From the NCBI GenBank assembly GCA_002334915.1, contig DDCQ01000050.1, positions 1 to 8,685 of the forward strand: a stretch of DNA of 8,685 nt, given 5' to 3'. Below, piece by piece: positions 6,514 through 8,685 of the stretch. The notes under the pieces were generated by a model. That model worked only from the letters and a program-made list of their open reading frames with translations, ran no database searches and had not been told where the DNA came from. Every line of letters begins with the position of its first letter. Within the stretch, counting starts at the first letter, position 1. The translations under genes and the position numbers were made by a program. This stretch comes from Porticoccaceae bacterium UBA2002 (GTDB taxonomy: Bacteria > Pseudomonadota > Gammaproteobacteria > Pseudomonadales > Porticoccaceae).

Positions 6514-7728
6514 ATGAGCAATGAGCTAGAACAGCAAAATGAGTTGGCTGAACTGCGCGCGGAAGTCACTGACTGGATAAAACATAATAAACCAGCGGAT
6601 CCAGGCTTTTTGCTGCCGCAAACATTTATGGAAGTGGGATCCGAACAGGTTCTCGACTTTCTCCGCGAATGGCAACACAAAGTCTGGTCTGCAGGCTATC
6701 TGGGCATGGCATGGCCAGAGAAATACGGCGGCCGCGGCCTCAGTGCCGCCCACCAGAATATAGTGGATGCGCAGATGAAACTGGCCCGAGTGCCTATCTG
6801 CTTTAATGTTATCGGGCTGGGCTGGGCTGGGCCTCTTATTCTCGACAAGGGCACAGATTACGAGCGCGAGAAGTATCTGAAAGGCATTCTCAATGCCGAG
6901 GATATCTGGTGCCAGGGTTTCTCCGAACCCAATCATGGCTCCGACCTGGGCAGTATCCAGACCAGAGCAGCGCGCGATGGCTCAGACTATGTGATTAACG
7001 GCAGTAAAATCTGGACCACCATGGGCAACTATGCCAAATATATGATTCTGCTGGCCCGCACCGACAGTCAGTCAGAGCGCAAATACAATGGCCTGTCATT
7101 CTTTTTGGCACCCATGGATGTCGAGGGTGTCAGCACCCAGCCCATCCAAAAGCTAACCGGTGAATACGGCTTTACCGAAACCTTCTTTACCGATGCGCGC
7201 ATTCCCGCGGACTGCATCATGGGCGAAGAGGGTCAGGGCTGGCGCATCGCCATGCAGACACTGCAGTATGAGCGCGGTGCCGAAGCAGGCGCAGCCGGCG
7301 GTATCTCCATCCTGTCCATTGTGATGAATGATCTATTAAAGATGGCCGCGGAAGTTGAGCGTGAAGGCCGCCCTCTTCTCAAGGACCAGGTCACCAGAGA
7401 TAATCTGGTCAAGCTACTAATCGAAGAGAAGGCCCTGCATCTGGGCGAAAAACGTATTGGTATACCCGCTCTGTGTGCGGATTACCCAAACTCTCTAACC
7501 CTGTCTGGCAAGCTGCGCGGCACCGAGTTTTATCGTCGTATGCGCCAGTATGCACTGACATTGCAGGGCGCTCAGGGCTCGCTCTATGTGGGTGATGACG
7601 AGGCTGTAGACGGTGGCTTCTGGCAGCGCGCCTATTTGAACAACTTCTCCACTACCATCGGCGGCGGCACCAGCCAGGTGCAAGCCAATATTGTCGGCGA
7701 GCATGTGCTCGGCCTGCCAAAAGATTAG
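6514..7728 (+). CDS. Acyl-CoA dehydrogenase, probable catalytic subunit of a pair
   Basis: FAD enzyme of 404 residues that would introduce the alpha-beta double bond into an acyl-CoA. The three acyl-CoA dehydrogenase regions are seen: N-terminal helices (1-132, with AWPEKYGG at 66-73), the beta domain with the FAD-contact motif FSEPNHGSDLGS (136-147) and GSKIWTT (163-169), and the C-terminal helices ending in IGGGTSQVQANIVGEHVLGL (382-401). The Glu used by medium-chain enzymes near the C-terminus (YEGT type) is replaced by Gly in IGGGT. Glu253 in LQYERG instead sits where isovaleryl-CoA and long-chain enzymes, and FadE26 of sterol degraders, have their base. GAGGGG lies 10 nt before the ATG. 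A second dehydrogenase gene starts 16 nt after its stop, suggesting a two-gene operon and a heteromeric enzyme. The substrate is unknown; a branched or polycyclic side chain is only inferred. Confidence 0.95.
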   Translation: MSNELEQQNELAELRAEVTDWIKHNKPADPGFLLPQTFMEVGSEQVLDFLREWQHKVWSAGYLGMAWPEKYGGRGLSAAHQNIVDAQMKLARVPICFNVIGLGWAGPLILDKGTDYEREKYLKGILNAEDIWCQGFSEPNHGSDLGSIQTRAARDGSDYVINGSKIWTTMGNYAKYMILLARTDSQSERKYNGLSFFLAPMDVEGVSTQPIQKLTGEYGFTETFFTDARIPADCIMGEEGQGWRIAMQTLQYERGAEAGAAGGISILSIVMNDLLKMAAEVEREGRPLLKDQVTRDNLVKLLIEEKALHLGEKRIGIPALCADYPNSLTLSGKLRGTEFYRRMRQYALTLQGAQGSLYVGDDEAVDGGFWQRAYLNNFSTTIGGGTSQVQANIVGEHVLGLPKD

Positions 7729-7744
7729 AGCGAGGATTCAGACT

Positions 7745-8685
7745 ATGACAAGAAAAACAAACTTGGCTCTGGCTTTTACCGATGAGCAGGCGATGATTCT
7801 CGAGACTGCCAAAGGCTTTTGTGCTGATCGTTCAGATATCACCGCAGTGCGCCGCTTGCTGGGCTCTGACAATGGCTACAGTGCAGATATCTGGGCAGAA
7901 ATGGTGGGCCTTGGCTGGACCGGCATTGCTATTCCAGAACAGTACGGCGGCTCAGAGTTGGGTATAGGGTCTACCCTGCCTCTTGTGGAGAGCATGGGCC
8001 GCAATCTGCTTAGCACTCCCTATATCTCCACTACCATTGCCTCTCAGGCAATACTGCGCGGTGGTTCTGAGCAACAGAAGGCCAAATGGCTACCGCTGGC
8101 CGCTGAAGGCAGCATTGGCACGCTAGCTCTGTTAGACAATGAAGACTGGGGCGCCACCTCGACCAGCTGTGAACTGTCGGCAGATTTCGAACTTCAGGGT
8201 ACCAAGCTTCTGGTCAATGACGCAGCCGTGGCCGACTTCTTTATCGTCTCGGCCAATCACAGTGGCGCTCAGGTGCTAGTGATGGTTGAGGCCTCCCAGC
8301 TGAGCCAGGATGCGCTGAGCAGCAAGCTACTTATCGATGAAACAAAGCGAGCCTGCAATATCAATTTCAGCGGCGTTACCGTCAGTGCTGAGGCTATTTT
8401 GCCCCAGGCAGAGATCGCTCTGCGCGATATTAAACTGCTCGGTGCCCTGCTCAATGCAGCAGAATCCACCGGCAGCTGCGCTGCAGCACTGGATCTGGTG
8501 GTGGCCTATCTGACCAGTAGAATCCAATTTGGTCGCTTAATTGGCTCCTACCAGTCCCTAAAGCACCCCACCGTAGATATCTTGATTGGTATGGACTCAG
8601 CGCGGACGCTGATGTACCACGCCGCCACTCTGGTGGGTGACCAGCCACTGGATCAGGATGCTGAAATTGCTTGCCGTATGGCCAA
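7745..8685 (+). CDS. Acyl-CoA dehydrogenase-like second subunit, 3' end missing
   Basis: Second acyl-CoA dehydrogenase homologue, open to the right edge for 313 codons plus 2 bases; the family has about 370-400 residues. The ATG at 7745 has GAGGA (7732-7736) 8 nt upstream, 16 nt after the first dehydrogenase gene. N-terminal helices include FTDEQAMILETAK and IAIPEQYGG. The conserved C-terminal helix motif is TSRIQFGR, with Arg259 and QFG at 261-263. The beta domain is diverged: where the partner has SEPNHGSD, this protein reads ALLDNEDWG, so the usual FAD contact is missing. The alternative catalytic Glu site 26 residues before Arg259 is Gly or Ala. The C-terminal Glu position lies outside the window. 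This pattern fits the weakly conserved subunit of alpha2-beta2 dehydrogenases such as FadE26-FadE27. A free-standing active enzyme remains possible until the rest is read. Confidence 0.9.
   Translation, partial: MTRKTNLALAFTDEQAMILETAKGFCADRSDITAVRRLLGSDNGYSADIWAEMVGLGWTGIAIPEQYGGSELGIGSTLPLVESMGRNLLSTPYISTTIASQAILRGGSEQQKAKWLPLAAEGSIGTLALLDNEDWGATSTSCELSADFELQGTKLLVNDAAVADFFIVSANHSGAQVLVMVEASQLSQDALSSKLLIDETKRACNINFSGVTVSAEAILPQAEIALRDIKLLGALLNAAESTGSCAAALDLVVAYLTSRIQFGRLIGSYQSLKHPTVDILIGMDSARTLMYHAATLVGDQPLDQDAEIACRMA

Noticed and set aside
6420..6680. Minus-strand 86-codon frame over the dehydrogenase start
   Set aside because: It overlaps the conserved dehydrogenase N-terminus and the promoter region in antisense and shows no recognisable motif.
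8269..8648. Overlapping minus-strand frames near the right edge
   Set aside because: They lie antisense to the second acyl-CoA dehydrogenase, whose plus-strand translation keeps the family motif RIQFG; the minus frames are shadows.

Overview
The window looks like chromosomal DNA from a Gram-negative, probably marine or aquatic, gammaproteobacterium. This is an inference from protein style: a lipobox signal peptide, an ACE-like M2 peptidase next to a POT peptide transporter, and MFE-2-like beta-oxidation enzymes. GC looks to be around 50-55% by eye. No species can be named from the sequence. There is no rRNA, tRNA, CRISPR array, IS element or phage gene.

Layout: (1) 1-2430, minus strand, is a three-gene cluster read from right to left: MaoC-type (R)-enoyl-CoA hydratase, MFE-2-type short-chain 3-hydroxyacyl-CoA dehydrogenase, then a thiolase cut by the left edge. 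(2) 2431-2725 is non-coding, with a terminator-like hairpin behind the peptidase gene and a 17-bp inverted repeat. (3) 2726-6269, minus strand, is a two-gene unit: a POT/PTR2 proton-coupled peptide transporter followed 22 nt later by an M2 (angiotensin-converting-enzyme-like) peptidyl-dipeptidase made as a lipoprotein. (4) 6270-6513 is a divergent intergenic region with a 19-bp inverted repeat next to a -10-like element. (5) 6514-8685, plus strand, holds two adjacent acyl-CoA dehydrogenase genes, the second cut by the right edge.

Together, the genes of parts 1 and 5 cover every step of one beta-oxidation cycle: FAD-dependent dehydrogenation (two subunits), hydration, NAD-dependent oxidation and thiolysis. 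The hydratase and dehydrogenase are of the D-(R)-hydroxyacyl type known from peroxisomal MFE-2 and from actinobacterial sterol side-chain catabolism, not the FadB (S)-type. The paired, unequal acyl-CoA dehydrogenases resemble the heteromeric dehydrogenases of sterol degraders, so a bulky or branched acyl-CoA substrate is a reasonable guess but is not proven. Between the two lipid blocks lies a peptide-scavenging unit in which an envelope dipeptidase would release dipeptides and the transporter would import them.

The most notable points are the dehydrogenase pair, the split (R)-route set, the peptidase-transporter pair, a long periplasmic insert in the transporter, and the inverted repeats in the two main intergenic regions. 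I saw no clearly undescribed system; the novelty lies in combinations and details of known families.
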